Program-made: the position numbers and the translations under genes
The notes under the pieces: generated by a model
Seen by the model: the letters and a program-made list of their open reading frames with translations, nothing else
Databases searched by the model: none
What the model was told of the DNA's origin: nothing
In this document: in pieces, positions 50,934 to 58,759 of the stretch
Layout: the number at the start of each line of letters is the position of its first letter
Position numbering within the stretch: the stretch's first letter is position 1
NCBI GenBank assembly: GCA_902609685.1
Contig: CACLSR010000003.1
Span: 56,001 to 120,000 of the forward strand
DNA from: an uncultured Pelagibacteraceae bacterium
GTDB taxonomy: Bacteria; Pseudomonadota; Alphaproteobacteria; Pelagibacterales; Pelagibacteraceae
DNA: 64,000 bases
Reading direction: 5' to 3'

Positions 50934-51985
50934 ATAGTATCACTACAACCCCTAAGTTCAGATTTAAGAACTCTTCCATGTATTATAAATTGAGTGCCTT
51001 TAAAAAAACATTCACACTCTTTATTAATTTTAATTTCACCTATGTCATCAGTAAGTATCGAATGACCTGGGTAGCTTGAAGGTAATAAGGATAATAATTG
51101 AACAAATCCTTTTTTATTTTTACCAAGAATTTTAAAATGTCTATCTCTTATTAAAATTTCAGAATATTTAGTTGTTACAAAATTTGAACATTTTTCACAT
51201 TCAAAAAAAATTGAACCAGTTTGCTCAACTAAACCATAATAATTGTAAATTTTTTTTAAACCATAATTTTTTTTTAAAGTCTCTTTTAATTTATAATTAC
51301 TTATTTTTAAATTTTCCATTTTCTTCCAACCACCACCATGTATCAGAATTCCTTTTGAAAATTCTTTATTCATGTTCTTAATAATCTCTTTTTGAATGAG
51401 GTGCTCATAAACAATACTAGTAAAACCAAACATTAAAAAATCTTTTGATTTATTTTTCAGTAAAAATTTATCAAGTTCATGAACTTTAATGTTATTCTTT
51501 TCATCAATTAAAAAAAGAGGATCTTTACCAAATAAAGAAAATCCATGTATTGCAGCTAATCGTGCATTAAAATTACTATCATTTCGATTGGGTTTTTTAT
51601 CAAAAATTAACATTGGTAATCTTTTTTTACTTTTAAATATTTGTTTAAAAATTTCATTAAGCGCAATTATTTGATTCCTTGAATTTTCCTCATCTAGAAA
51701 AATTTTGGATGGCTTTGATCCAGTAGTCCCTGATGATTGTAAGACTCTTACAATTTTATTATTATCAACACTCATCAGTTCTTTTTCCTTAAAAATTCTT
51801 ACAGGTAAAAAAGGGAATAGTTCAAGTTTCTTATTTTTAAGATCATAATTAGTTTTTTTTATAAAATTTCCATAGTCAATTGAATTTTTTGAGTGATACT
51901 TAATAAGTGAATACATTTTATTTTGGAAAATATATTTCTTTTTTAATAAGTCAGGAGATTGATTATGATTTTTAAATTTACTCAT
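50930..51985 (-). CDS. LuxE-like acyl-protein synthetase
   Basis: FLPVRIFKEKELMS, VLQSSGTTGSKPSKIFLDEENSRNQ, ILIHGGGWKKME, YNYYGLVEQTGSIFFEC. Confidence 0.88.
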   Translation of the reverse strand: MSKFKNHNQSPDLLKKKYIFQNKMYSLIKYHSKNSIDYGNFIKKTNYDLKNKKLELFPFLPVRIFKEKELMSVDNNKIVRVLQSSGTTGSKPSKIFLDEENSRNQIIALNEIFKQIFKSKKRLPMLIFDKKPNRNDSNFNARLAAIHGFSLFGKDPLFLIDEKNNIKVHELDKFLLKNKSKDFLMFGFTSIVYEHLIQKEIIKNMNKEFSKGILIHGGGWKKMENLKISNYKLKETLKKNYGLKKIYNYYGLVEQTGSIFFECEKCSNFVTTKYSEILIRDRHFKILGKNKKGFVQLLSLLPSSYPGHSILTDDIGEIKINKECECFFKGTQFIIHGRVLKSELRGCSDTI

Positions 51986-52751
51986 CTATTTTTACTGAAA
52001 AAATAAAGTCCCCATTATTTGCAAGATCTTTTTTTAAAAGATCATAAGCAACTTTAATATTTATGATTTGTACTTCCGAGGAATTATTTAGAATTTTCAA
52101 TTTTTGAAATGCATTATTATTTAACAAAATTTTATCAAACTTTTCGCTAATAAGAGTTGCTCCAATATTTTTTTTTAGATCCCTTACATACATTGAATAA
52201 GTTTTTTTTGTTTTTTTTTTATCTTTATCAGTACAAAAACCTGTAAAGTTTTTCATATATCTATAGCTTACCCCAACTTCTTGTTCTACCACATGTACAA
52301 AAGGGAAACCTCTAGATCTATAATGTAAATCTATAAACAAATTTTTTGCCTTTTTACTTATTAAATAACCAAAAGGTGAATTTAGGCTAAAACAATCTTT
52401 ATGTTCTAATTCGGATATAAATTGCATATCTTTGCCTGTAACTACAAATGAATAAATCGGATTTTTTGTCCTCAGAAAATCATTCCTTTTTAAAGCAATG
52501 TTTGAAAGGGTACCACAAAATGATTCTGTCGTTTTGTAATGATAATCGTTTCCCTTACAAAAGTCCCAATTAAAAGTTGGAAATAATAAATTTCCATTTT
52601 TTCCAATTTTATCTTTAAGCATGTCTATTATTTTGTCTGGTGATATTACATTTTTGAAATTTCTATTATTTATTAATATTCTTAGGATATCTGATGATAC
52701 AAGAACTGTATCTCCATCATTAATATCAATTTTAGAAAATATATTATCCAT
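51978..52751 (-). CDS. AAC(3)-family N-acetyltransferase, probable sugar acetyltransferase
   Basis: INDGDTVLVSSDILRIL, GNLLFPTFNWDFC, FCGTLSNIALKR, NPIYSFVVTGKD, NSPFGYLISKKAKNLFID. Confidence 0.82.
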   Translation of the reverse strand: MDNIFSKIDINDGDTVLVSSDILRILINNRNFKNVISPDKIIDMLKDKIGKNGNLLFPTFNWDFCKGNDYHYKTTESFCGTLSNIALKRNDFLRTKNPIYSFVVTGKDMQFISELEHKDCFSLNSPFGYLISKKAKNLFIDLHYRSRGFPFVHVVEQEVGVSYRYMKNFTGFCTDKDKKKTKKTYSMYVRDLKKNIGATLISEKFDKILLNNNAFQKLKILNNSSEVQIINIKVAYDLLKKDLANNGDFIFSVKIDE

Positions 52752-54016
52752 TAATTAATTACACCAGACTTTTTTAATATTAAATATTGCTCTAAAAGAT
52801 TATTAAGAGATACATTGAGAATATTTGAAATTTCAAAGATGCTTCTTTTGCCATTTGAATAGGCAAGAAGATTTTTTCTAATGTACAATTCTTTTTTATA
52901 AGTATTTTTCTTAGAAAATTTTACAGTATAAAGATTTCTTCGACCTAATTGTGGCTCACATAGATATTTAAACTTAGGGTATAAACCGATTTCAAAGGCA
53001 TCTATAATACTTTTCATTATTTTAAATGATTGAGCTAAACCTTTCTCCGTAACTAAATTAAAATCATCCTTACTGGTGTGGTATTCTGGGTAAGTTTTAG
53101 ATTTAGAAAAGGAACAAACTGGTAAATCTACTCCTGGAGAACAATATTGTCTCTCATCACTTCCTCTATCGAGAAAAGTATACTTATGTACATTTTTAAA
53201 ACCATTAAGTGCTGCGTTTAAAGAAAAATCTGCGATAGTATTCTCATCGGGAGTGTGAACTATGCTATATGACCTTTCATCTCCAACACAAGTTAATACA
53301 TACCCGCTTATGACTCTTTTTTTTAGTAATTTTATTTTTTTAGAAATATAAGCAATAGATCCAATTGTTTCTGGAAGTAAAACAAATCTATAAGTATAAT
53401 TACTTCTTTTATAATTCTTTTTTATATATAAAAGTAATGCATTTAATAATACAGGTCCAGATAACTCATTATTTGCCATTGAAGGATGGCAGATATAGCT
53501 ACTAAAAAAAATTTCTTTTTTTGATTTTCCCGGTAAAACTGCTTCGGCTACCTCTAAATGACCCTTTTTAAATTTCGAGTCTATGAAAGCACGATATTTT
53601 CCATCTGGAAGATCTTCTTTTTCTTTTTCAGATAAACAAAATCCCCAATCTTTATTATAATATGATGTTACGTAAGGAATTGCGTCAGGCATAGATTTTT
53701 CAGTAAAAATTTTTTTTAGAATATCTTTTTTATTGAAAAATTTGTCAATTGGTTGAGAGTAGCTAACAATATGTAGGTTAGATTTTTTAAACTCAGCAAA
53801 TTTTTTACCATTCTCATGTTGTAAATACGCCTCATTAATTATCCACTCATCAGGGATTATCCAGTCCAAAACTTTTGTTCTAGATTTAAACTTAATAATT
53901 TTAAATTCAGGATTTATTTTTTTAAAATATTTTATTGTTTCTCTATTTCCCTTTCCAATTAATGATCTACACAAAGGATATAAATCTTTAGCCCATTTAA
54001 TCATATTATTTTTCAT
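52751..54016 (-). CDS. DUF4910/aminopeptidase-like family protein
   Basis: WAKDLYPLCRSLIGKGNRETIKYFKKI, DWIIPDEWIINEAYL, SSYICHPSMANNELSGPVLLNALL, LDRGSDERQYCSPGVDLPVCSFSKSKTYPEYHTSKDD. Confidence 0.85.
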   Translation of the reverse strand: MKNNMIKWAKDLYPLCRSLIGKGNRETIKYFKKINPEFKIIKFKSRTKVLDWIIPDEWIINEAYLQHENGKKFAEFKKSNLHIVSYSQPIDKFFNKKDILKKIFTEKSMPDAIPYVTSYYNKDWGFCLSEKEKEDLPDGKYRAFIDSKFKKGHLEVAEAVLPGKSKKEIFFSSYICHPSMANNELSGPVLLNALLLYIKKNYKRSNYTYRFVLLPETIGSIAYISKKIKLLKKRVISGYVLTCVGDERSYSIVHTPDENTIADFSLNAALNGFKNVHKYTFLDRGSDERQYCSPGVDLPVCSFSKSKTYPEYHTSKDDFNLVTEKGLAQSFKIMKSIIDAFEIGLYPKFKYLCEPQLGRRNLYTVKFSKKNTYKKELYIRKNLLAYSNGKRSIFEISNILNVSLNNLLEQYLILKKSGVIN

Positions 54017-54697
54017 TTATTTGATTTTTTCTAAATAAACATCTGGTTGATAGTTTTTTTTTAAATATTTTTTTTTAAAATTTTTTCTATTGTCGATTAA
54101 AAACTCCTTTAATGCTCTGGATTCTCCAGATTTTTTAAGATCTAAATTTCCCTCATCAAAAACTATTAATCCACCTTTAGACATTCTTGTGCTTAATAAT
54201 TTTAAAATTTTTTCAGTAGTAGAGTACAAATCACAATCGATATAAATAAAACTTAATTTTTTAAATTTTTTAAGATGAATATCTAGATTCAAAATGTCAT
54301 CATTTATTAATTTAATATTTTTGAAATTATAAAACTTAATAATTTTTTTTAAAAAATTCAAATCACCCGTAAATGAATTTCTTTTAAAATCTCTTGAATT
54401 TATTGGCATTCCTTTAAAATGATCATATCCTATGATCTTTTTATTTAATTTTAAATAATCGTGAATTTTTTTTATACCTAAAAGATTATTTCCATTCCAA
54501 ACTCCGAATTCAATTATGTCACCTTTTACATCCTTAACTTTTTTTAATAACTCATAACAAGTTAAAAATTTAAATAGAGATTTGTCTCCAACAAAAGATC
54601 CAAAATTTTTAAGTATAAACTCATTTTTTAAATTTTTTTTTAAATTTATAACATTAAGATATTTTCCTGAAGATAGTTTATTACTATAGAAGTTCAT
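54017..54697 (-). CDS. TylF/macrocin-O-methyltransferase-like
   Basis: GDIIEFGVWNGNNLLGI, GYDHFKGMP, FIYIDCDLYSTTEKIL, GGLIVFDEG. Confidence 0.87.
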   Translation of the reverse strand: MNFYSNKLSSGKYLNVINLKKNLKNEFILKNFGSFVGDKSLFKFLTCYELLKKVKDVKGDIIEFGVWNGNNLLGIKKIHDYLKLNKKIIGYDHFKGMPINSRDFKRNSFTGDLNFLKKIIKFYNFKNIKLINDDILNLDIHLKKFKKLSFIYIDCDLYSTTEKILKLLSTRMSKGGLIVFDEGNLDLKKSGESRALKEFLIDNRKNFKKKYLKKNYQPDVYLEKIK

Positions 54698-54702
54698 TTG
54701 GA

Positions 54703-55605
54703 CTATTTGATAGCACCTCTATCTTTGCCAAATTGGTCTCTGTATATTTGACCAACACTAACACTGTCTTCTTGTTGAGTTGGATCAATATCTCTTATTG
54801 CGAGTAAATATTTTTGAGCATCATTTAGTCTATTTTTAGTTGGAATACTTAAAAATTTTTTGTAATTTAAAAGTTGACCTTCATCTCTATTTTTAATTTG
54901 AATAAAAATAGTCTTTCTTGGTTTTCCATTTTCATTTTTTGCTCCAGCGTGCCAAGTGTTTAAATTTAAAATCACAATACTTCCTGCCTCTGTTTCAGCC
55001 CTTATCTCATTTTTTTGTTGCTCATTGGTGTTAATATAATTATCAGGCCATCCAATTTTTTTATGAGACCCGGGAATAATTCTGGTAGCACCATTTTCTT
55101 TTCTAGACTCGTCTAAATAAATATAACAAACAACACCGTGAAATTTTTCTTTTTCGTATTGCCTCGGTATACAATCAATATGAATTGCTTGTTCACCGTA
55201 GCCTTTATGTGGATTTCTAAAATTTAAACCTCCAACTTTAATATCGTCTTGAATAACCTCATGTGCAGCACTCAAAATTTCGGGTATTAATATAAGCTCA
55301 CCAAAAAGAGGATCTTTGTCTATTAAGTTGCCAAGTCTATCACAATTATTTTCAAATAATTTTCCTTTTTTATAATTTTTTTCTTTTCCTTCCCATCCTC
55401 CTTTTTCTCCTTCGGATTTAATTAAATCACTTGTAATTTTATTCAACTGTTTTAAATTTTCACGAATAAATTTGGTTGGTGGTAAAATTAAATAACCTTT
55501 TTCGTTTAGAAATAGTTTTTGAGTACTAGTTAAAGTAGTGTTATTAATTCCTAACTTTTTAAAAACATCTTTTGTATCTGTTATTTGATGAGTAAAATTG
55601 ACCAT
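54703..55605 (-). CDS. Phytanoyl-CoA dioxygenase (PhyH)-family Fe/2OG oxygenase
   Basis: FLNEKGYLILPPTKFI, YGEQAIHIDCIPRQ, ENGATRIIPGSHKKIGWPD, TEAGSIVILNLNTWHAGAKNENGKPRKTIFIQ. Confidence 0.9.
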   Translation of the reverse strand: MVNFTHQITDTKDVFKKLGINNTTLTSTQKLFLNEKGYLILPPTKFIRENLKQLNKITSDLIKSEGEKGGWEGKEKNYKKGKLFENNCDRLGNLIDKDPLFGELILIPEILSAAHEVIQDDIKVGGLNFRNPHKGYGEQAIHIDCIPRQYEKEKFHGVVCYIYLDESRKENGATRIIPGSHKKIGWPDNYINTNEQQKNEIRAETEAGSIVILNLNTWHAGAKNENGKPRKTIFIQIKNRDEGQLLNYKKFLSIPTKNRLNDAQKYLLAIRDIDPTQQEDSVSVGQIYRDQFGKDRGAIK

Positions 55606-55623
55606 AATCTAAGAATTTATATC

Positions 55624-55638
55624 GTTCATTTATTGAAC
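55624..55638. promoter_or_regulatory. Palindromic operator candidate GTTCATTTATTGAAC in a divergent promoter
   Basis: Plus strand TTGAAC-17-TATAAT; minus strand TTTACT-17(containing operator)-TATAAA. Confidence 0.83.
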
Positions 55639-55672
55639 AGTAAAGTTAAAAAAACTATAATATTACTTATAG

Positions 55673-57085
55673 ATGAATTTTTGTGAATATCTTTTAAAAG
55701 ATAAAAAAGGATTAAAAAAAAGAATTTTTGTTAATAAAGATTACACTTATTTGCAACTTTTGAAGGATGTAAATTTAATTTCAAAAAGCCTTAAGAAATT
55801 TAAAAGACAATTGATAAGTATAAGTTTTGATAATTCTTACGAGTTCATTATTTATTATCTCGCAATTATTAAAAGTAATAATATAGCTTTAATTTTAGAA
55901 AAAGGTTTACCACTTAATAGACATTTAGAGATAATTGAAAAGTACAAAATAAATATCTTTTTTACAGACTTTTTTATCGATAAAGACAATTTCAATAAAA
56001 ATTATGAAATTGTCCCAGAAATAATTAATTTGGGTGGAAAAAAACTTTATAAAATTTCAAGAAGAAATAAATTTAAAAAAAAAATAAATAAGAAATATTT
56101 TTATGATGTTTGTTTAATCTTATTTACCTCAGGATCATCGGGTAAAAAAAAAGGTGTGATGTTAACAAATAAAAATTTGATATCTAACACCAACTCAATT
56201 ATCGATAGTTTACCAATTAAAAAGAAAGATGTGGTAAATTTAGTTTTGCCATTAAGTTACTCTTTTGGTTTATCTGTTTTGAATTCTCATTTAAAAATTG
56301 GTTCAAGCTTTTTTTTTCACAGTTCACCTTTTATTGGTTCTATAATTAATGAGATTAAAGAAAATAATTGTACATGTTTTTACGGTGTACCATCTACTTT
56401 TGAAATACTAGTAGATAAAACAAATTTTATTAAAGAAAATTTCAAAAAGATAAATTTTTTAGCTCAAGCTGGTGGAAATTTGAATATCTTTTACAAAAAA
56501 CAGCTTGAGAAAAAGTTTAAAAACAAATTTTTTGTAATGTATGGTGCTACAGAAGCTTCACCAAGATTATCATGTTTGAGACCAAAATTCCTTTCTAAAA
56601 AAATCGAAAGTATTGGAAAACCAATAAAGGGTGTAAAATTTAAACTATTTAAAAATACAACAGATAATTTTAGCGAATTAGGTGTAAGTGGAAAAAATAT
56701 AATGAAGGGATATTTATTTGATAAAAAACTTACAATTAGATCATTCAAAAAAGATTTTTACCTAACGGGAGATTTGGCCTACGTAGATAAAGATGGATTC
56801 TATTATATTATCAAAAGGAAAGATAAAATTATAAAGAGATTTGGCTTTAAAATTCAACCCTCAACAATTGAAAATAAAATCAATACTTTAAATTATGTTA
56901 GAAAAAGTAAGATTCAATTTTTTGAAAAAAATAAAATGATTTTAAAAGTATTTGTTAATAAAAAAGATAAAAAGACTCAAATCCGAATAAAGACAGTTTT
57001 AAGAGAAAATTTTGCTAATTATGAATTACCAGATGAAATTATTATTATTGAACCAAAAGACCAAAAATATAATATAAAAGATTAA
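55673..57085 (+). CDS. AMP-dependent synthetase/acyl-CoA or acyl-ACP ligase
   Basis: LILFTSGSSGKKKGVMLTNKNLISN, VMYGATEASPRLS, YLTGDLAYVDKDGFYYIIKRKDKIIKRFGFKIQPSTIE. Confidence 0.93.
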   Translation: MNFCEYLLKDKKGLKKRIFVNKDYTYLQLLKDVNLISKSLKKFKRQLISISFDNSYEFIIYYLAIIKSNNIALILEKGLPLNRHLEIIEKYKINIFFTDFFIDKDNFNKNYEIVPEIINLGGKKLYKISRRNKFKKKINKKYFYDVCLILFTSGSSGKKKGVMLTNKNLISNTNSIIDSLPIKKKDVVNLVLPLSYSFGLSVLNSHLKIGSSFFFHSSPFIGSIINEIKENNCTCFYGVPSTFEILVDKTNFIKENFKKINFLAQAGGNLNIFYKKQLEKKFKNKFFVMYGATEASPRLSCLRPKFLSKKIESIGKPIKGVKFKLFKNTTDNFSELGVSGKNIMKGYLFDKKLTIRSFKKDFYLTGDLAYVDKDGFYYIIKRKDKIIKRFGFKIQPSTIENKINTLNYVRKSKIQFFEKNKMILKVFVNKKDKKTQIRIKTVLRENFANYELPDEIIIIEPKDQKYNIKD

Positions 57086-57090
57086 TCTGT

Positions 57091-57306
57091 TCAGATATTT
57101 ATAAAAAAAAAATTTTTTTTATTCATTGCAAATTTATTGTTATAAGACATAAAAACCTTTTTTTTTTTGTTATTATTTATGATTTTATAATTTTGTGATT
57201 GCTCACTTTTCCATTTAAATAATTGAAAAAATTTTTCATTTTTATGATTACAAAATAAAAATGATGGTAACTTTTGTTTTTTTATTAATTTGTTGTTAAA
57301 CTTCAT
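57091..57306 (-). CDS. C-terminal part of a frameshift-split GNAT-like acetyltransferase
   Basis: Continues the GNAT motif FKKKYGRELMKFNNKLIKKQKLPSFLFCNHKNEKFFQLF if the A10 tract at the junction is re-framed. Confidence 0.55.
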   Translation of the reverse strand: MKFNNKLIKKQKLPSFLFCNHKNEKFFQLFKWKSEQSQNYKIINNNKKKKVFMSYNNKFAMNKKNFFFINI

Positions 57307-57608
57307 TAATTCTCTTCCATACTTTTTTTTTTAAATTTTTTTTTAATTATTATTGCATCAAGCAACATATAATTAATTTTCTTTTTTAAGAGGAAAAATT
57401 CTCTCAATCTAAAGCAAGTATATCCAACTAATTCTTTTTTTTGAGGGGATTTATATAATAAAATATGAATATCGGTCTTTTTAATGTTCTTTTTAAAAAA
57501 TTTTTTTTGAGAAAAAATTCCAAATTTCCACTCTTCATCTTTTATTTTTAGGATACTTAAAAGATCTTTTTGATTAAGATGTTTAGTTTGCTTTAAATCA
57601 AAAATCAC
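57306..57608 (-). CDS. N-terminal part of a frameshift-split GNAT-like acetyltransferase
   Basis: IHILLYKSPQKKELVGYTCFRLREFFLLKKKINYMLLDAIIIKKKFKKK, then leaves frame at the A10 tract. Confidence 0.55.
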   Translation of the reverse strand: MIFDLKQTKHLNQKDLLSILKIKDEEWKFGIFSQKKFFKKNIKKTDIHILLYKSPQKKELVGYTCFRLREFFLLKKKINYMLLDAIIIKKKFKKKSMEEN

Positions 57609-57805
57609 TTATTTATTTTTAAAATTTTTTTTGCAATATTTGATATTTTTTTATCATCTTTATAGATTTTTGAGAGAATTTTTGAAGTATTCTTAGGATC
57701 TTTTTTTAATGCTAATTTTAAGATTGCCATCCAACTTTCATTATTATTTGATCTGATTTTTTGTATTTGATCTACTAATTTTAATGTTTTTTTATAATTA
57801 ACCAT
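57605..57805 (-). CDS. Small conserved-looking hypothetical protein (MVNYKKTLKLVDQIQKIRSNNNESWMAILKLALKKDPK..)
   Basis: Start moved from 57847 to ATG 57805 because the upstream extension runs through the palindrome. Confidence 0.6.
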   Translation of the reverse strand: MVNYKKTLKLVDQIQKIRSNNNESWMAILKLALKKDPKNTSKILSKIYKDDKKISNIAKKILKINK

Positions 57806-57816
57806 AATAAGTTTTT

Positions 57817-57831
57817 GTTCAAATATTGAAC
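57817..57831. promoter_or_regulatory. Palindromic operator candidate GTTCAAATATTGAAC between divergent genes
   Basis: Plus strand TTGAAC-17-TATATT, upstream of ATG 57866. Confidence 0.83.
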
Positions 57832-57865
57832 ATAAAATAAATTTCAAATATATTTATTTTATATA

Positions 57866-58759
57866 ATGGTTCGTAACAAAATAGTAAAAAAATTTATATT
57901 AGGTTCAGCTCAATTTGGCAACAAATATGGCATTGATAATCCTAACGCCTCTAAATCAAAAAAAAAATCTCTGAATATCATTAAGCACGCAAAGTTTTCT
58001 GGAATAAATACAATTGATTTAGGGGACAAATATAAAAGTTATAAAAATATCTTTACTAATTTTAAGTTACAAGATTGGAAAATTTCAATGAAGATATCTA
58101 GCAACGTAATAAAAAAATATTCTTCTAAAAATAAATTTCAAGAATTTTTTTTTAATATGTTAAATCATTTAAATAAAAATAAAATAGAATATTTTTTATT
58201 TCATAATTCAAGCGATTTACAAAAAAAAAATGGGAAAAAAATATTTAATCATCTTTTAATTCTTAAAAGAAAAGGTTTGATTAAAAAAATAGGTGTTTCA
58301 GTTTATTCACCTAAGGAACTTAATAATATCTTAAAAAGTTTTGAAATTGATGTGGTTCAATTGCCACTTAATGTTTTCGATCAAAGATTCAATCAAGCTA
58401 AAATTGTAAAAAAATTAAAAAAAAGAAAAATTGAGGTACATGCTAGATCAGTTTTTTTGCAGGGATTACTATTATCAAATAAAAAAAGATTAAAAAAAAA
58501 ATATTTTAAAGATAATAAATTACTAAATAGTTGGTTTGACTATGTAAAAATAAATAATATCAATGCTGTCAATGAATGTTTAAATTTTGTTTTAAAAAAA
58601 AAATTTGTGAGCAAAATAGTAATTGGCATAAATAAATTAGAACAAATAAAATTGATTCTAAAAAAAAATAAGTCAAAATTGAATTCAGAAGATCTTGATA
58701 TGTTTCATAACCATGATATTAAATTGATCGATCCAAGAAAATGGAAAAAAATAAAGTAA
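57866..58759 (+). CDS. Aldo/keto reductase family protein
   Basis: FILGSAQFGNKYGIDNPN, IDLGDKYKSYKNIF, IEYFLFHNSSDL, KIGVSVYSPKEL, IDVVQLPLNVFDQRF. Confidence 0.88.
   Translation: MVRNKIVKKFILGSAQFGNKYGIDNPNASKSKKKSLNIIKHAKFSGINTIDLGDKYKSYKNIFTNFKLQDWKISMKISSNVIKKYSSKNKFQEFFFNMLNHLNKNKIEYFLFHNSSDLQKKNGKKIFNHLLILKRKGLIKKIGVSVYSPKELNNILKSFEIDVVQLPLNVFDQRFNQAKIVKKLKKRKIEVHARSVFLQGLLLSNKKRLKKKYFKDNKLLNSWFDYVKINNINAVNECLNFVLKKKFVSKIVIGINKLEQIKLILKKNKSKLNSEDLDMFHNHDIKLIDPRKWKKIK

Noticed and set aside
49752-51985. Bioluminescence (lux) operon
   Set aside because: Only LuxC- and LuxE-like reductase/synthetase genes are present, with no luxA, luxB or luxD in the window.
57087-57110. Possible eighth operator (CTGTTCAGATATTTA)
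   Set aside because: Only the left half-site is present, and it lies at convergent gene ends rather than at a promoter.
57806-57847. Longer start (57847) for the small protein 57605..57805
   Set aside because: The extension translates through the palindrome and the divergent promoter.
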